Assembly: GCF_009389715.1 (NCBI RefSeq)
Contig: NC_052407.1
Location: 3,909,154-3,973,153 of the forward strand
Reading direction: 5' to 3'
Length of the DNA: 64,000 bases
DNA from: Phoenix dactylifera
Taxonomy: Eukaryota; Streptophyta; Magnoliopsida; Arecales; Arecaceae
In this document: positions 61,613 through 64,000 of the stretch, in pieces
Layout of the letters: every line of letters starts with the position of its first letter
Numbering within the stretch: position 1 is the first letter of the stretch
Notes under the pieces: model-generated
The model's database searches: none
What the model was told of the DNA's origin: nothing
The model's input: only the letters and a program-made list of their open reading frames with translations
Program-made: the position numbers and the translations under genes

Positions 61613-62413
61613 TGTGGAGTGATTGAGTAAACCCCATTTGATTTTGATGAGCTCAAAGCATTTGAGTATATTTTATGTTGTACTAATGAATTCAATCTAG
61701 TGTTTCAGGCAAATATGTGTGAATTTCTAGTTAAGTGCCTTAAGCTTTGGTTCAAAGTAATTTGGATAAGTATTGGACTCAATTTGAATCAAAGTCTGCA
61801 TCCCGAGTCGACTCCGGAAGATTACGAGTCGACTCCAGTGGTTTAAAGGTTCTGGCACAAGCTCGAGTCGACTCCGGTACTCTACGAGTCGACTTCGACT
61901 GAGAACAGACAGAAAGACAGAAAGAAGAGTTTCAGACCCTGTCAGCGAGTCGACTCCAAAAGGTTTCGAGTCGACTCCGATACTTGCCGAGTCGACTCTC
62001 GACGGTTCCGAGTTGACTCCAAAGGGTAACAGACAGAAAGACAGAATGATGGATTTTAGACCCTGTTACCGAGTCGACTCCAGAAAGTTACGAGTTGACT
62101 CTGACGTTTGGCCAGTCGACTCCTAGTTATGTCCGAGTCGACTCCTAGAGGAAAGCAGTCTGAAAGGCAGAGAACGAGTCGACTCCAAGAGTTCCAGAGT
62201 GGACGTAGGAGCAAGAGTTGGCTTCGAACCACTATAAACTTTTCTGTGTTTATATTGGTTGTTGTCTCTTTCTCTCTCTTCACTTACTGCATCTAGTAAA
62301 CTAACTAATTTGCTTGCAATAGATTTAGTTAATTACTCATTATATTTTTAATTGGTCTATATTTAATTAAAACCCAATTCACCCATCCTCTTGGGTTGTC
62401 TCCTTGGGCAACA
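61613..62413 (+). repeat. 3' LTR, 801 bp, internally deleted
   Basis: This starts TGTGGAGTGATTGAG and ends TTGGGCAACA. It holds about 13 palindrome units (about 9 exact) at 61803-62190. It then jumps at GAGT from the array to GTGGACGTAGGAGC, missing 1,106 bp present in the 5' LTR including its hairpin repeat. It keeps the TATA box (62233-62238). Confidence 0.93.
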
Positions 62414-62510
62414 GGAACTATTAAATTTTTTGGATTTGATAGAACTATAATCATCAAAAAAAGCCATTTGTGCAGTTTTGGTCTTATTGGTTTTGCAAAC
62501 ACAAGTTTCA
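62414..62510 (-). pseudogene. Old antisense Copia gag relic, 5' half
   Basis: On the minus strand the sequence just before the insertion encodes a KFN segment. Reading on at 52139 after one TSD copy, it continues as FRRW and then WLT, the usual gag start region (FNG..F..W...V..WL). The two halves therefore join in frame across the target site, with an in-frame stop shortly after. Further upstream on the minus strand the relic is unreadable. Confidence 0.65.
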
Positions 62511-62724
62511 AGAGGTTTAGCCCTATATGTTTGAATGGTTAATTTATAGCTTTCAAAAATATAATTTTAGATTTTGAAATAATGCAATAGGAAACTACAA
62601 TAACAATTAAATAACTATATTAAGAAGTATAACAAGTAAAGTAATTTTATAATCTCTGCATATTTTTCAAAGCAGCAGCAATAGGTATTTTGAAAACAAC
62701 TAATAATATACAAAGTTTTTAAAA

Positions 62725-62990
62725 ATGCACGAGTTTTCTGCACATATTTTAAAGATGCAGAAAAATTTGCATAGAAATTAAAGATTATAGAAAATAGTTT
62801 GCATAAAATTTAAAGCCATAAAAAATCTGCACAAATTTTAAAGCTGCAGTAATTTTCTACACATATTTTTAATCTGCAGAAAATTTATGCACTATTTTTA
62901 AAGATGCAGAAATTTCTGCAAAAATTTTAAATATGCAAAAAAAAAATTTGTACAGTTTTTAAAATTGTAGAAATCTATTTGCATAATTTT
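62725..62990. repeat. AT-rich minisatellite, about nine units of 29-32 bp
   Basis: Units follow the pattern TGCACAAATTTTAAAGATGCAG plus AAATTT with many changes, and most contain TTTTAAA followed by a TGCAG- or TGCAA-like word. The array lies in the flank of the old Copia relic. Whether it belonged to that element is unknown. Confidence 0.7.
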
Positions 62991-63812
62991 CAGAGAAATA
63001 TAACTTTCTTAAACAATTGGTTTTATAAAGAAAACAACCTTCTAAATGAAGTTAAGACTTTCAAATTTTTATATAATTAAACTAAATCTAATTCTACGCT
63101 ATTAAATTAAATTTTGATAAACAAATATATATACCAATTTCTAGTACAATCAAAATTATTGTTGAAAATATTTTGCTTATATTTTTATGTTATAATGTTA
63201 TTATAAAGGAATAATTTACTAAAATAAAATTAGAAAATTGAAAAGAACTAGTCTGGATCGAGGCATGTATTATATACACTACCCTAAGAACGTGATTTAC
63301 TACATATCTGCCTTTAGATACCCAGATGAAAAAGAAAACTTGAAAGAAAGCTTGGGGGAAGAGAAAAGAAAAAAAAGAGAAAAAACTCGTCTCGAAAAGC
63401 AGAGTAGTAATATGGATTAAATTATTAGATACACTTGTCTCGTGACCGATAAAACACTGCATTTTTGAAGCATACTATGTTTTGAAAATATGGCATCCCA
63501 TTCAGAAACTAATTAATATTCTTATGCGAAGAGTCCTAATTTTTCTGAAAGAATCGTCAATTTTAAAATATTTAAACCATCAAAATTCTAAGAGATAAAG
63601 GCTTATTTATTTATTTTTTTAAAAAATAATTTTTTTAAATTTAAAACTCCAACAAAAATTACCATCGAAGGACTTTTTAGCCGGTCGGCCGCTATTGAGA
63701 CATTTTCAAAGCCTCGGTCCCCGTGGTCCACGTTTACCTCATGCGGTGGTACTTTCGACAAACTTTATAAGAACTCCTCGGTTGTGATCCTTCTGTCGTA
63801 CTAATTAACGCA
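62991..63812. other. Upstream region of the second tryptophan synthase-like gene
   Basis: AT-rich to about 63660, then GC-richer sequence likely to be promoter. No other gene recognised. Confidence 0.35.
63764..63771 (+). promoter_or_regulatory. TATA-like box TTTATAAG
   Basis: It lies about 42 bases upstream of the ATG at 63813, which would give a very short leader. Position and sequence are the only support. Confidence 0.3.
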
Positions 63813-64000
63813 ATGGCCCTCGTACCAAATTGCAGCTTCTGCTTCTTTTCCTCAAGAAGAAGATCTGGAGTCTATACTCCTCTCGCCAACCAACTTCCAA
63901 AGGCTGCTCGTCCCAGCCTCACTTCTCCGGCGCTTACTCCTTCCACAAACCAAGCCCTGAAGACTTCTCTCGGCCCCTCTTCTCCGGCGCTCGGGATCTC
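63813..64000 (+). CDS. Partial first exon, second tryptophan synthase alpha-like gene
   Basis: An ATG at 63813 opens a frame that is still open at the window end (62 codons plus two bases). It begins MALVPNCSFCFFSSRRRSG, a Ser/Arg/Cys-rich stretch that looks like a plastid transit peptide, and ends SSPALGIS. The complete gene at 33020 ends its first exon with SVTPSLGISETFSRL, and the DNA around the end is almost the same (CTCGGGATCTC). I infer a tandem paralogue of the alpha subunit, or an indole-3-glycerol phosphate lyase of the BX1/IGL type, with its catalytic exons beyond the window. The evidence is short and an unrelated plastid protein is possible. Confidence 0.5.
   Translation, partial: MALVPNCSFCFFSSRRRSGVYTPLANQLPKAARPSLTSPALTPSTNQALKTSLGPSSPALGI

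Larger units (their letters stand above)
52140..62413 (+). mobile_element. Full-length Sirevirus-like Copia LTR retrotransposon, TSD GGAAC
   Basis: The 10,274-bp element is flanked by GGAAC at 52135-52139 and 62414-62418. In order it holds the 5' LTR (52140-54068), a primer-binding site, gag (from 54137), protease, integrase, reverse transcriptase, RNase H (to 59022), an extra ORF (59425-60893), several polypurine tracts and the 3' LTR (61613-62413). The Copia domain order, long coiled-coil gag and extra ORF after pol fit Sireviruses. Both LTRs start TGT and end CAACA. The LTR parts that can be aligned differ at roughly 3% of sites by hand count, mostly transitions. Coding breaks are few: one frameshift in gag, one near the protease end, one stop before integrase, one frameshift in the extra ORF, and a lost region between gag and protease. 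It is no longer autonomous. Confidence 0.93.

Overview
The window is nuclear DNA of a flowering plant. The genes are split by long AT-rich introns with GT/AG borders, and the products are a UNE12-type bHLH factor, the plastid TatA protein and a plastid tryptophan synthase alpha subunit. Between and inside the genes lie plant LTR retrotransposons, LINE tails, tRNA-derived SINEs and hAT-type elements. A monocot, perhaps a palm, is my guess from the look of the repeats; nothing in the window proves it.

Layout. 1-2573: last exons of a plus-strand gene, tentatively PEX14/PEX39-like. 2575-6440: repeats (CCGGTT-rich element, LINE 3' tail, AGCTTTT-edged MITE candidate). 7453-16399 (minus): complete seven-exon UNE12-like bHLH gene, 310 codons, with SINEs in introns 2 and 4. 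17170-24052: relics, including a second LINE tail, local tandem duplications and a 1,266-bp non-autonomous hAT element with an exact 8-bp target duplication. 24510-27814 (minus): two-exon TatA (Tha4) gene, 153 codons. 29690-31855: decayed element carrying a SINE with a 16-bp target duplication. 33020-47161 (plus): complete nine-exon tryptophan synthase alpha gene, 311 codons, with decayed repeats in its introns. 49610-52139: LTR-like fragments and an antisense Copia gag relic. 52140-62413: a full-length 10.3-kb Sirevirus-like Copia element with TSD GGAAC, inserted into that gag relic. 63813-64000: first exon of a gene that looks like a second tryptophan synthase alpha copy, cut by the window end.

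The host genes do not form a pathway together. TatA and tryptophan synthase alpha both act in plastids, and UNE12-type factors act in the nucleus. The likely tandem pair of tryptophan synthase alpha genes, split by about 16.6 kb of retroelement DNA, is the main functional link.

The most unusual structure is the Sirevirus-like element. Its LTRs carry arrays of a 10-bp perfect palindrome (GAGTCGACTC), and the same palindrome recurs in front of an extra ORF after pol. The two LTRs differ in length because of a 1,106-bp deletion with a GAGT microhomology, and the coding region is broken by a few point lesions. A related array, decayed in the pattern of CpG deamination, sits in intron 5 of the tryptophan synthase gene.
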